From NCBI GenBank assembly GCA_021810245.1, contig JAJZJF010000005.1, positions 1 through 50,902 on the forward strand: a DNA stretch of 50,902 bases, read 5' to 3'. The stretch comes from a bacterium. GTDB taxonomy: Bacteria; Elusimicrobiota; Elusimicrobia; UBA1565; UBA9628. The notes under the pieces were generated by a model, which ran no database searches, was not told the origin of the DNA, and worked only from the letters and a program-made list of their open reading frames with translations. The stretch's first letter is position 1, and each line of letters starts with the position of its first letter. Positions 16,720 through 24,908 of this stretch are shown here, piece after piece. The translations under genes were made by a program, and so were the position numbers.

Positions 16720-18566
16720 GTTAGCACGCCTTGTTGTTTGAATTGTTCTTGAAGCTTTTCCAGACACTCCTTAGGAAATTCCTTTGAATTATTCTTTTGG
16801 AGAACAGTATTTAGATAATATCTGAGCGCACACACTGCGGCATCTTCCAGTTTTTTAGTCCATATATTAAGGGCGCGCCTTTCCCATCTTGGATATTTCC
16901 CATGATGAACACTGCCATTGTTTCGGATTTCCCAAAACTTCTTCGTATCTTTTTTAAATAGCTCTAACCTTTTTTTCTGAAATTGCGCGTATTCAGGAGT
17001 CCCCATAACGGGCGAATTTCTAGGAACATAAATTAGTTGATACAGGGGTAAATCTTTTTCAGGATTATTTGAATGCTGGAGAAACAAATCAACCAGCAAC
17101 CAGAGCCCCGTAAATCGGGACTGATTATCCTCCGCAGTTTTTGCGCCGCGATAAAGGCGCAATGCTTCAAGCACGCACGCCGCAAGTTGATTTTTTTTAG
17201 AGAGTTCAATAAGTTTCGCGGACCACTCCCCAACTTGAGCCAACGCCTCGTGAGCGAGAGCCTGAGAGGGATATCCCGCTCTTCTTCCATCGCTGGTCCA
17301 ATTCCAATACACCGTTTTTTCTTTCCTGCAAAAAGCAGTTTGCAATGCTTTGACGTCAGGATTTTCCCGTAAAGTTAAGGCTAAACCATTTAGGAACACA
17401 TTAAGTTTTTCATAGGCGACAGCCCTCGCACTTCTCGGCCCATGTGCCTGAATATCCGTGAAGAAAAAATATTGGGGAAACTCCTTATTGTCTGGAATTT
17501 TGGAGGGATCCGGATTTTTAGATTCAATTTTTAGAGAAAGTTCTGGAAGGTCAATAGGAGTATTGAATCTTGACCGCATCGGGATAACCACGGACCACAT
17601 CGCCGGGGTTGAGGCTAAAGCATTTCCAAACTCTTGTTCACATCGAGTTGGCCCACTGCCATCGCGGAAGAAACTTTCAATCCAATTCTCATGCTCCTCA
17701 AATGACTTGCCCGCAGTAGCTGGATTATTATCGAATAATGCGTTCATTGCGTTGCCAAGAGCATAAGACGCAAAGAACCGCGTGAGGCCCCCCACTTTTT
17801 TTTCGTCTTCGTCAAACTCTCGCAAACATTTTTTGGCAATTTCATTAAAATCAGACAAGCTTTCCACGGTTTTTTTGTCGCTATAGAATTTATTCCAAGC
17901 GTTTTGTGCGGCTTTAATATCCTCTTCGGATGGTAGCGCTCCATAGACTTCCGCGAAATTGCCCTTAATACCTCTGAAGAGATGAGCGATAGCTCTGATA
18001 CTAAGCAATACCGACTCATCCTTTAAGAAGCAAGTTCTCGCCAAGTAAAGAAGAAATTCAATCCAAATGCGCTCTTCTAAAGCATTGAACTGCGTGTTCC
18101 AAAACTCTTCCGGGTAAATCTCCTCTGGCAGGTTGTGCGGTGGAGTTTCCCCTCCGGAGAATAAGTCTTCCCGAACATCGCGCAATGGCCCAAAAAGCTG
18201 GGAATTGTCTATATTCTCATCAAGCACCGGCTCAACAGGGGACAAGCCCATCGGCATGGGAGTGGTATAGACGGCTTGGGTCAATCGGTATGCCACCTCC
18301 ATGGCCAATTCATTCAGGATATTATCAGTAGGAAGAGGAGTAAACGCGAGAATGGAGCGTCGATCCTCTGACAAAGTGAGCGCCATAAAAGCCTTTGCGT
18401 ACGCATCTGGATCGCCATAATATTTTGAATCCAATTTTTCTCCAAGAATGTTACGCGTCTGAACAAAAAACCTCAACCATAAGCGCTGCTGGAGCTTAAG
18501 CTGGAGCAATGATGATGAGCTGAAACTTCTTTTTGGCGTGGCGGGCATGATTAAACCATTGAGCAT
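16716..18566 (-). CDS. Unknown protein with HEPN-like C-terminal motif
   Basis: A 616-residue soluble protein of no recognised family in the middle of the restriction operon. Near the C-terminus, FWEIRNNGSVHHGKYPRW, followed by a helix LEDAAVCALRYYLNTVL, resembles the RNase motif of HEPN domains (R-x4-6-H; here R548 and H554, then HG). HEPN nucleases such as PrrC and RloC guard type I restriction systems, so an RNase effector role is a reasonable inference. The rest is predicted helical without obvious repeats. It overlaps the upstream gene by 16 bp if started at 18566; an ATG at 18548 follows that stop by 2 bp, and neither has a clear ribosome site. Its stop overlaps the hsdR GTG. Confidence 0.75.
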   Translation of the reverse strand: MLNGLIMPATPKRSFSSSSLLQLKLQQRLWLRFFVQTRNILGEKLDSKYYGDPDAYAKAFMALTLSEDRRSILAFTPLPTDNILNELAMEVAYRLTQAVYTTPMPMGLSPVEPVLDENIDNSQLFGPLRDVREDLFSGGETPPHNLPEEIYPEEFWNTQFNALEERIWIEFLLYLARTCFLKDESVLLSIRAIAHLFRGIKGNFAEVYGALPSEEDIKAAQNAWNKFYSDKKTVESLSDFNEIAKKCLREFDEDEKKVGGLTRFFASYALGNAMNALFDNNPATAGKSFEEHENWIESFFRDGSGPTRCEQEFGNALASTPAMWSVVIPMRSRFNTPIDLPELSLKIESKNPDPSKIPDNKEFPQYFFFTDIQAHGPRSARAVAYEKLNVFLNGLALTLRENPDVKALQTAFCRKEKTVYWNWTSDGRRAGYPSQALAHEALAQVGEWSAKLIELSKKNQLAACVLEALRLYRGAKTAEDNQSRFTGLWLLVDLFLQHSNNPEKDLPLYQLIYVPRNSPVMGTPEYAQFQKKRLELFKKDTKKFWEIRNNGSVHHGKYPRWERRALNIWTKKLEDAAVCALRYYLNTVLQKNNSKEFPKECLEKLQEQFKQQGVLT

Positions 18567-19471
18567 CTTCTGGGAGACGGTTTTTTTGCCAAGGCGAAAC
18601 GAACGTCTTTGATCAGTTTCTCGGCCTCAGCTTCCAAGTTTTTAAATAGAATCTTGATTCCATCGACCCCGGATGAATCTTTGGCGATTTGGTCGACGAT
18701 ATCAATAATTTTTTTTGAGTCTTTAGGCCCCCCGCATCGAATAACAGCCTTTTGCCTGCGCGAAGTCTTAATTTCCATTACGCGAGCGCCGCCAGAAATT
18801 GTCACTCCATCAAATGAAGAGAGCGACTCGTTTGTTATTCCCATCTGGCGATGAAACACGAGCAAGGCAAGCTCTGGATAATTTGCCCAGAGATCGGGTT
18901 CTGGTCCAAGACATCCTGCTAATCCCGCTTTGAGTCCAATAGCTTCCTGGAGTTTTGGAATAAAAGATTCCGCAACCTGTTGGGCTTTGTGCGCCGCCGA
19001 TTCGTATCCATCACGAAACCCTTGCCAACGCTGGAGCAGATCAGGATAATGCCTTTTTAGGGCATCGTCAAAATAGCGCAGGAATCCTTCAGTTTTAGGC
19101 CAGGGAGGCAACGTGTAAGTTAAATTTCCTTTCCAGTTTAGGATACCCAGCGCCTTAATTGTGATGGCGTGCTCCGTCTGAACATATGGATTTTCCGCAA
19201 CAGAGCCCACCTCCTTGCGATGGATTTGTTTCGCACTCACTTCCAATGGCGACATCTCCATTTGGCAAACCGGCAGATAAAACCCGTTGAGGTGATTGTA
19301 AATAGGCGCGAGGATTTCATTTTGAATCTCTTTCGCATGTTCCTCGCGCAGACGCAGGTTGCGCTTAAAATGTTCCTTGCCAATATCCATTAAAAATCCG
19401 ACACCCCAGCCTAAAATAGCCGCAACTCCCGCAGTCCAGTGCTCCTTGATGAAGCTAAATCCTAAATTCAT
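18551..19471 (-). CDS. Membrane-anchored protein, unknown
   Basis: A 306-residue protein with one hydrophobic N-terminal segment at about 9-30 (HWTAGVAAILGWGVGFLMDI) followed by a basic, charged helix (KEHFKRNLRLREEHAKEIQ). It looks like a signal anchor with a large cytoplasmic helical domain. Conserved-looking stretches include LAPIYNHLNGFYLPV and GGPKDSKKIIDIVDQIAK. No family recognised. It begins 3 bp after the hsdS stop and overlaps the HEPN-like gene, so the two are probably made together. A membrane component next to a possible RNase suggests an abortive-infection arrangement, but this is inference. Confidence 0.75.
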   Translation of the reverse strand: MNLGFSFIKEHWTAGVAAILGWGVGFLMDIGKEHFKRNLRLREEHAKEIQNEILAPIYNHLNGFYLPVCQMEMSPLEVSAKQIHRKEVGSVAENPYVQTEHAITIKALGILNWKGNLTYTLPPWPKTEGFLRYFDDALKRHYPDLLQRWQGFRDGYESAAHKAQQVAESFIPKLQEAIGLKAGLAGCLGPEPDLWANYPELALLVFHRQMGITNESLSSFDGVTISGGARVMEIKTSRRQKAVIRCGGPKDSKKIIDIVDQIAKDSSGVDGIKILFKNLEAEAEKLIKDVRFALAKKPSPRRCSMV

Positions 19472-19474
19472 TGT

Positions 19475-20680
19475 TTACACCCGCACCTTCCCCGTCAAAA
19501 GTGCCTGCATCAGGCCTTTTTTAAGCCCGTCCATTGTTTTACGCGCATTTTCTTCTTTTTCGATTTTCTCATCCACCGCAGTTAAAATCTCGGCGATTTT
19601 CTTTTGTTCGGATAGCGACGGACAGGGAAATTCATAATTCCGGAATAATGGCCATGACGTGCGCGGCATCTTCGTGCCGCCGGACGTCCCAATTGCAAAA
19701 CCAAAGGCATTGTCAGATTGGAGAAGATAATACAAGAACGCTGGAATTAGGTTTTCGCGGGGTCTTATCACCATGATATCAGTGGAACAAACCCCATCGA
19801 ACGGAGCCATTGCGACCTTTTTAAGATTGGGGCGGAGTTTGCCAAATAGAATATCTCCCTTATAAAAAATAGTCTTGAGACTTGAGATGGATTTGGAGTT
19901 GCCAATGGCCAGGATACGCCCATCGCCGCTACCAATATGTTCAAGTCCAATATATGGGCGTTGATCTAAGATCGAAGGCATGAACCGCTCATCGGACTGC
20001 TCTGCCATATTCCCCAGCCGCACTATCTCCCACTCCACCGGGATTTCCCCAATGGGGGTTTTCTTGAATTTCTTATGCCCGATGCCGCGGGTAAGAAGGG
20101 TTTGCATGAGGGCTTTTTTGAGTTCCTTGGTTTTTTCGATGACGGCGCGGGTTTTCTCGATAGACTCATCCACCGCGGTCAAAATCTCGGCGATTTTCTT
20201 TTGCTCGCGGAGTGGAGGGTAGGGGAAAAAGATTTTTCCCATCACATTGTTCATGAGTTTTGGATTGCCCACATAGCTCACATGGCGTTTTGTATACATC
20301 GAGAGTATATAGGCAAGAAATTCAGCACAGATAGGATGATTGCCGTTAGCTTTTATTGTTCCACAAACATTCGTGCAGTTAAACCTACCACTCCTAAAGA
20401 AAACTGTCCCCGCGTATGCTCCGTCAGTTGTCCATGTTACATACTCGCCCTCAAAGTCAAATGTATCAATATACCCCATCACCCCTTGTTTTTTACTTTG
20501 GGATGAATAGACCGGGTATGGCCCAGGGTGTTCATTAATTTCTTTTTGATTAATAACGCGTCCTCGCCCCAATTCACCAATAGAATCTATATTTGTTGCA
20601 TCCCACTCCACCGGAATCTCGCCGGCGGGGGTTTTCTTGAATTTTTTTCCCATATCGAGCGTGGTAATTTGATTGGTCAT
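19475..20680 (-). CDS. hsdS: Type I restriction specificity subunit
   Basis: A 401-residue subunit with two target-recognition domains and two conserved helical regions. The two halves are internal repeats: KKFKKTPAGEIPVEW opens TRD1 and KKFKKTPIGEIPVEW opens TRD2, and each half closes with EQKKIAEILTAVDE. The repeated blocks are near-identical at DNA level too (around 19570-19610 and 20155-20205), which would permit recombination between halves. The target sequence would be bipartite but cannot be read from sequence. It sits between the winged-helix gene and the membrane-protein gene with 3-bp gaps on each side. Confidence 0.95.
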   Translation of the reverse strand: MTNQITTLDMGKKFKKTPAGEIPVEWDATNIDSIGELGRGRVINQKEINEHPGPYPVYSSQSKKQGVMGYIDTFDFEGEYVTWTTDGAYAGTVFFRSGRFNCTNVCGTIKANGNHPICAEFLAYILSMYTKRHVSYVGNPKLMNNVMGKIFFPYPPLREQKKIAEILTAVDESIEKTRAVIEKTKELKKALMQTLLTRGIGHKKFKKTPIGEIPVEWEIVRLGNMAEQSDERFMPSILDQRPYIGLEHIGSGDGRILAIGNSKSISSLKTIFYKGDILFGKLRPNLKKVAMAPFDGVCSTDIMVIRPRENLIPAFLYYLLQSDNAFGFAIGTSGGTKMPRTSWPLFRNYEFPCPSLSEQKKIAEILTAVDEKIEKEENARKTMDGLKKGLMQALLTGKVRV

Positions 20681-20683
20681 GAT

Positions 20684-21757
20684 TTAAACCTTGGCGAAAT
20701 CGGCTTCGTTTTCAAGCCCGATTATTTTGCCTAAGAAGCGCAGAGCCATCCGCTGATGCAATTGAGGCGTAAGACCGGCTTTCGGAATGGGAACGTCAAA
20801 ACCCGCGCGGGCGAACTCTTGGGCGACGAACTCCAGACTGTCTTGAAGTTTGGACGAAGCCATATAATCCGAGCGGGGATTTTTAGCGAGATCGTCAAGC
20901 GTTTTCCAAACATTTTCAAGGCCCTTAAAAATAGCGATCCAGTCCAGCCATTTCGGAGACGCTCCGTCATCAAAATGGGTTGAAGCCAAAAACTCCCACC
21001 ACTTTCTTTGAGAAAGCCAGTATTCCAATTTCTTGCCCTTGGGCTTGGTGAGCACCAGACCCGATTGGGCGAGACCTAAAAGAGCCTGATGAAGGCTCAG
21101 CCAAAAAAGACCGACCGCCTCCGCGATTTCGCGCGGGTGGGCGCTCTCGTGGGTCATGAGATAAAGCAAGGCCTCTGATTTCGCGCCGGTGCCGAAAAGC
21201 GCGCGCAAAAGAAAACGCAGATTGGCTCTGGCGTTGACTGGAACTTCTTTAGCCGGTTTTTGAATTTTAATGCGGGGACGGTTGAAACCAAAAGCCGCAA
21301 AAGAGGGGTCCCGCTTGTCGCCTTCCGCCCGAGGATGGAAAATTCCCGATCTTTCTTTAAAGAGCGGTTCCTCAACGCCGCGCATCGAGACTTGTCGGCT
21401 GTGGCAAAACGCGGCGAGATTTTTCCACTTTCTCTCTTGCCCGCGCTCTTCAACATAGCGCAAAGCCCCGCCGATTACGGCAATAACGTCCTCGTCTTCC
21501 TTTGAAAGAAGCTGTCTCAGTCTTGAAGCGTCAAGCCGCTCTCCATTGGTCAAAAGCCAAGCCAAAATCTCGTCAAACAGGCGCGGCTCATAGCGTGCGA
21601 TGGGCAAAGAAAAAATGAGCAAGGCTTCCGGGTCGATGATCCAACTCTCTTCCGCGCTGGAATCCCCCAAAACGCCCAAAGCCGACCACTGCCGCCAAAG
21701 AAAGGTCAGCAGCCTGTCAAGCAGCGCTTCTCTAAAGTCGTTGAGCGACATCGCCAT
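20684..21757 (-). CDS. Winged-helix protein paired with nucleotidyltransferase
   Basis: A 357-residue protein, mostly helical, with a winged-helix-like block at about 195-255 (TGAKSEALLYLMTHESAHPR, EIAEAVGLFWLSLHQALLGL). Its start overlaps the nucleotidyltransferase stop by 26 bp (20 bp if the ATG at 21751 is used). Such a tight pair recalls AbiEi/AbiEii toxin-antitoxin modules, with this protein as the candidate antitoxin or partner. No direct homologue was recognised and no enzymatic motif is visible. The next gene, hsdS, begins 3 bp later. Confidence 0.75.
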   Translation of the reverse strand: MAMSLNDFREALLDRLLTFLWRQWSALGVLGDSSAEESWIIDPEALLIFSLPIARYEPRLFDEILAWLLTNGERLDASRLRQLLSKEDEDVIAVIGGALRYVEERGQERKWKNLAAFCHSRQVSMRGVEEPLFKERSGIFHPRAEGDKRDPSFAAFGFNRPRIKIQKPAKEVPVNARANLRFLLRALFGTGAKSEALLYLMTHESAHPREIAEAVGLFWLSLHQALLGLAQSGLVLTKPKGKKLEYWLSQRKWWEFLASTHFDDGASPKWLDWIAIFKGLENVWKTLDDLAKNPRSDYMASSKLQDSLEFVAQEFARAGFDVPIPKAGLTPQLHQRMALRFLGKIIGLENEADFAKV

Positions 21758-22322
21758 GCCCCATCTCTTTTAGAATCCGCTTCACGTCGCTGCGGTAGGT
21801 TTCCGAAACATCGTGCGTCATGCTCCAGCGCGCGGCCTTCTCCAGCTCATCTCCGGTGGGCCTGAGGTCCAACAAGTCCTGATAGTGCTTTCCACCCTGA
21901 TCGACCGCCGCGTAGAGCTTGAAATGCACCTGATCATACCGGCTGATAAAGCGCACCGTGAGCGCGCTTCCATAATTGCGCAACTCCGCGCGTCCAAGCA
22001 CTCCTTCGGGCAATCCAAAATCCAATGCCGAGGTCGGGCCCGGATTGATCCATCCGTCCTTGAGCCGGAAATCGCGCTCGACCTTCTTCGCGGCCTCGAT
22101 TAAATGCGGCGGCAGAGGATTGGCCGAACTCATGATCAGGCCGTCCGTGGGGCTCTTTGAAACAAGAGCCACAACATCCACGTCCTTGGTCGTCCTTGTG
22201 ACCAACCCCAAAGCATGGAGCGCCGCCCCGCCGCAGACGAGCATATCGACATGCGGCTTCTTGAGCGCGGCGAGCTGCTCGCCTAAAGCGGCGAGGGCCT
22301 GCTCGATTTCTTCTCTGTTCAT
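21732..22322 (-). CDS. Nucleotidyltransferase-fold protein (DUF6036-like)
   Basis: A 196-residue protein with the minimal nucleotidyltransferase signature: a G-G motif in MLVCGGAALHALGL and, 7 residues on, a metal-binding DxD-type motif in TTKDVDVVAL. The helical C-terminal part ends with a segment WSMTHDVSETYRSDVKRILK. The motifs match the DUF6036/AbiEii-like group, members of which act as toxins or defence enzymes by adding nucleotides to tRNA or proteins. It begins 15 bp after the hsdM stop and overlaps the winged-helix gene, so the pair is embedded between the M and S genes. Confidence 0.8.
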   Translation of the reverse strand: MNREEIEQALAALGEQLAALKKPHVDMLVCGGAALHALGLVTRTTKDVDVVALVSKSPTDGLIMSSANPLPPHLIEAAKKVERDFRLKDGWINPGPTSALDFGLPEGVLGRAELRNYGSALTVRFISRYDQVHFKLYAAVDQGGKHYQDLLDLRPTGDELEKAARWSMTHDVSETYRSDVKRILKEMGHGDVAQRL

Positions 22323-22336
22323 AAAATCCCTTAGGC

Positions 22337-23821
22337 TTAAACCTTATAACCCAACTCTTTCAGATAGCCCTCGACCTTGTCATCGGATTGGCCGCGTTCT
22401 TTTTTCAGTTGGGCCAGTTCGTTGATGGTCGCTTGAACGTCGATTGACTCCTCGGCTTCGGTGATGTCGATATAGCGCGGGATATTCAGGTTGTAGTCGT
22501 TGCGGCGGATTTCATCCAAGGCCACCGGGCGACAATATTTCTCGATAGCGGCATAGGCTTGATAGGCCTTGACGATCTTCTCAATGTCCTCCGGGCGCAG
22601 TTCGTTCTGATTCTTGAGCTGTTGGAAGTCTCGCGCACCATAGAGAAAGAAAACCTTGCCCTTGCGCTGAACCGGCTTTTTCTTGTTTAAGATAAACAGG
22701 CAAGCCGGAATGCTCGCGCCGTAAAACAAGTTCGAGGGTAGGCCGATCACGGCTTCGACTAAATCTTCTTCAAGTATGCCTTGGCGAATCTTCCCCTCCG
22801 CGCCGCCGCGGAAAAGGACTCCATGCGGAAGAACGACGCCCGCCCGTCCGGAAGGTTTTAGCGTCGCGATCATGTGCTGGACGAAGGCAAGGTCGCCATA
22901 ACTTTTTGGAGGCAAGCCGTATCTAAAGCGCCCAAAAGCGTCGCTTGCGGCGGATTCGACGCCCCAATTCTTCAGTGAAAACGGCGGGTTCGCGATCACG
23001 ATGTCGTACTCGACGAGCTTGCCCTTCTGGAGCAGCTTCGGCTCGCGGATGGTGTCGCCTTTCTCGATCCGGGCTCCCGAGATTCCGTGAAGCAAGATAT
23101 TCATCTTGCAGATGGCCCAAGTGCCGAGATTTCTCTCTTGGCCGTGCAAAACCAGGTTTTTCGTGTTTTGATGGATGGCCTTAAGGTGGTGAACGGCCTG
23201 AACCAACATTCCGCCGGAGCCGCAAGCCGGGTCGCAAATATACATGCCTTCCCTTGGATCAAGAATATCGACCAAAAGTGTCACGACTTCTTTTGGCGTG
23301 TAAAACTCCCCGCCTTTTTTCCCCGCGTCATCGGCGAACTGGGAAATCAGATATTCATAGGCGCGCCCCAAAATATCGGGCTCGGACAAATCCTCATTGC
23401 GCAAGCGGAGCTTGGAAAAATGAATAATGAGCTTGGACAGCGTGCCGTCGGGAAGCCTTTCCTTGTCATTGAAATCGGTAGCCGACAAAACGCCTTCAAG
23501 AGAGCGATTATGCTCTTCGAGTTGATCATTCGCCTTGTTGATGGCGTCCCCTAAATTGTGAGTCAGCGTGGTCAGATATTTCCAATGGGCTTTAGGAGGA
23601 ATGAAGAACTCGTGCTCATCAGGGTCTTCGAGCGCGATTTTATTACTCTTGCCTTCTCTTAAGAGTTTCTCAGCTTCTTCATCAAAAACATCGGACAGCC
23701 TTTTCAGGAAGAGGAGACCGAAAATATAATTCTTGTAGTCGGAGGCGTCAATGCTTCCCCTCAGAATGTTGGCGGATTCCCAAAGGTGACTTGTCAGTGT
23801 TTCAAGTTCTAATTTTTCCAT
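22337..23821 (-). CDS. hsdM: Type I restriction-modification M subunit
   Basis: A 494-residue adenine-N6 methyltransferase. The N-terminal HsdM_N helical domain (LTSHLWESANILRGSIDASD) is followed by the N6-methylase domain with SAM-binding motif DPACGSGG (about 197-204) and catalytic NPPF (about 278-281). The ATG at 23821 is preferred; an in-frame GTG at 23869 would lie at the promoter's -10, upstream of the predicted transcription start. GGGA about 10 nt upstream may be the ribosome site. It is the first gene of an eight-gene leftward operon ending at 12948, with gaps of 15 bp or less and several overlaps. Confidence 0.95.
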   Translation of the reverse strand: MEKLELETLTSHLWESANILRGSIDASDYKNYIFGLLFLKRLSDVFDEEAEKLLREGKSNKIALEDPDEHEFFIPPKAHWKYLTTLTHNLGDAINKANDQLEEHNRSLEGVLSATDFNDKERLPDGTLSKLIIHFSKLRLRNEDLSEPDILGRAYEYLISQFADDAGKKGGEFYTPKEVVTLLVDILDPREGMYICDPACGSGGMLVQAVHHLKAIHQNTKNLVLHGQERNLGTWAICKMNILLHGISGARIEKGDTIREPKLLQKGKLVEYDIVIANPPFSLKNWGVESAASDAFGRFRYGLPPKSYGDLAFVQHMIATLKPSGRAGVVLPHGVLFRGGAEGKIRQGILEEDLVEAVIGLPSNLFYGASIPACLFILNKKKPVQRKGKVFFLYGARDFQQLKNQNELRPEDIEKIVKAYQAYAAIEKYCRPVALDEIRRNDYNLNIPRYIDITEAEESIDVQATINELAQLKKERGQSDDKVEGYLKELGYKV

Positions 23822-23852
23822 ATTCTGTTTCCCATTCTCTTGAGCTTTCTCA

Positions 23853-23888
23853 TTTATAAAGGATAGCACATAAAATTAATATTGTCAA
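23853..23888 (-). promoter_or_regulatory. Promoter of the hsdM operon
   Basis: TTGACA (23883-23888), 17-nt spacer, TATCCT (23860-23865) on the minus strand; the start should lie near 23853, about 30 nt before the hsdM ATG. The same -35, spacing and -10 precede the AlbA_2 gene at 11062-11090. Confidence 0.7.
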
Positions 23889-24053
23889 TATAGTATGAAT
23901 AAGCGAATAACTATAATTATAACTATTGTTTATCTATAAATATAATTTATAAAAACACATTCTAAATTTAATGTTCTAGTTTGCACTTTAAGAAAGTAAA
24001 AAGATCGCGCCTCGGAATCTTTCTAGAAAATTTCGCTTTTTAGGGGAAAAAAC

Positions 24054-24074
24054 TGGTGTCCAAAAAGTGTCCAT
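24054..24074. repeat. Paired GTGTCCA repeat, right arm site of island 1
   Basis: Identical over 21 bp to 7463-7483 and in the same orientation: two GTGTCCA heptamers 11 bp apart. Lies 130 bp inside the right att repeat. Confidence 0.55.
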
Positions 24075-24183
24075 ACTGGGTCAAAAACGGCAAAACCGCA
24101 AAAAAGCCCGTCAAAACGGAATAACGCGATTTCTCGACGAGAAATCAAGCTGGAACAAGGAAAACAGAGGCGGATCAAAACCC

Positions 24184-24203
24184 GGGAAAAAGGCCTTTTT
24201 CCC
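24184..24203. repeat. Perfect 20-bp palindrome beside attR
   Basis: GGGAAAAAGG joined to its inverse CCTTTTTCCC, one base from the attR repeat. Read leftward from the stranded tRNA promoter it forms a hairpin followed by GGGTTTTG, so it could end that transcript; it could also be a recombination or protein-binding site. Confidence 0.6.
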
Positions 24204-24204
24204 A

Positions 24205-24257
24205 TTGCGAACGAGGCGCTCTCCCAGCTGAGCTACACGCCCATTATTGAGATTATA
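24205..24257 (-). pseudogene. attR: tRNA-Ala 5' half with its original promoter
   Basis: Bases 24205-24243 repeat 7370-7408. On the minus strand they are tRNA-Ala nucleotides 1-38 with no 3' half. TATAAT lies at 24252-24257, 9 nt before nucleotide 1, which is standard tRNA promoter geometry; a weak -35 AGGACA lies 15 nt further up. This was the native tRNA promoter before integration. Confidence 0.85.
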
Positions 24258-24313
24258 CAACACTTTTTTGCCTGTCCTGGAAAACGCTATATTAGCGCCT
24301 TAAAGGCACCCAA

Positions 24314-24763
24314 TTATCTTCCTTCGACATCGCTGGCCCCGAAGTCGGAATTCCCGATATCAGAGTTGACATTAATATTGGAATTAAGCCCATTGAGATC
24401 GGAATTCAATTGATTTGAATAATCGTCCTCAATGTTTTTTAGGTCTGGACCGTCATTGCCTGAAGGCGAATAAGTGTCGTATTGAGAAGCATTCTCATTT
24501 AAATCTATTGGAGTGTTCCCTTGGTTTAAAGTGGGAACGACGGGAGGCGGAGGATTTGGAGTCTGTAGCCGATTTTTGACGACAGTTGCGGAAGAAACTG
24601 AATCTGAGTCTTCATCTGAGGAGTTAGAAGAACGATTTCGAGACAAGACCGCATCTTTCCGAACACGGGGAAGCGTCTCCAAAGAAGTTTTATGCGAATA
24701 AAACAAATAAATCGCGACCCAAACAGTGACCATCACAATCCAAAATTGGTAGTTCTTCTTCAC
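24314..24763 (-). CDS. Membrane-anchored low-complexity protein, unknown
   Basis: A 149-residue protein with one N-terminal membrane segment at about 7-23 (FWIVMVTVWVAIYLFY) after a KK start, then a disordered tail rich in Ser, Asn, Asp and Pro (PNPPPPVVP, then many N/D/S residues). It looks like a signal-anchored or exported protein. No family was recognised and nothing shows its function. It is the first chromosomal gene right of island 1. Between it and the next gene (24764-24908) only A+T-rich sequence is seen. Confidence 0.5.
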   Translation of the reverse strand: MKKNYQFWIVMVTVWVAIYLFYSHKTSLETLPRVRKDAVLSRNRSSNSSDEDSDSVSSATVVKNRLQTPNPPPPVVPTLNQGNTPIDLNENASQYDTYSPSGNDGPDLKNIEDDYSNQLNSDLNGLNSNINVNSDIGNSDFGASDVEGR

Positions 24764-24908
24764 GGATTTTTCATTATATACTACTTATATCAAATGGGCA
24801 ATAATAACCTTAGAGAAAGAGTCTTGGGATGTTCGGCCCATGGAAAAGCCTAATAATAAATCATATTATATGATTACTAAGTTAAAGTAATAATTGCGCG
24901 GAGAAAAA

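Larger units (their letters stand above)
23889..24204. other. A+T-rich right arm of island 1, no gene
   Basis: The stretch is A+T-rich up to about 24000 and holds no convincing reading frame. It contains the right copy of the paired heptamer repeat (24054-24074) and two palindromes: GATTTCTCG/CGAGAAATC around one base (24128-24146) and a perfect 20-bp palindrome (24184-24203) one base from the att repeat. Confidence 0.7.
7370..24243. mobile_element. Genomic island 1, integrated in tRNA-Ala(CGC)
   Basis: A 16.9-kb insertion defined by 39-bp direct repeats of a tRNA segment at both ends and a tyrosine integrase gene right against the intact tRNA. It contains decayed insertion-sequence pieces, an intact IS3-family element, an ATP-binding regulator and an eight-gene operon built on a type I restriction-modification system. 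The core genes on either side (thioredoxin-fold protein; secreted proteins and alcohol dehydrogenase) lack mobile features. Before integration the chromosome would have read 7332-7369 directly joined to 24205 onward. No conjugation or replication genes are seen, so it is integrative but not self-transmissible. Confidence 0.9.

Noticed and set aside
16720-16767. ATG start of hsdR at 16767
   Set aside because: The GTG at 16719 overlaps the upstream stop in GTGA and fits operon coupling; the ATG lies deep in the upstream gene.
24205-24243. A second functional tRNA-Ala at the right end of island 1
   Set aside because: Only the 5' half is present; no anticodon-stem partner or 3' half follows.
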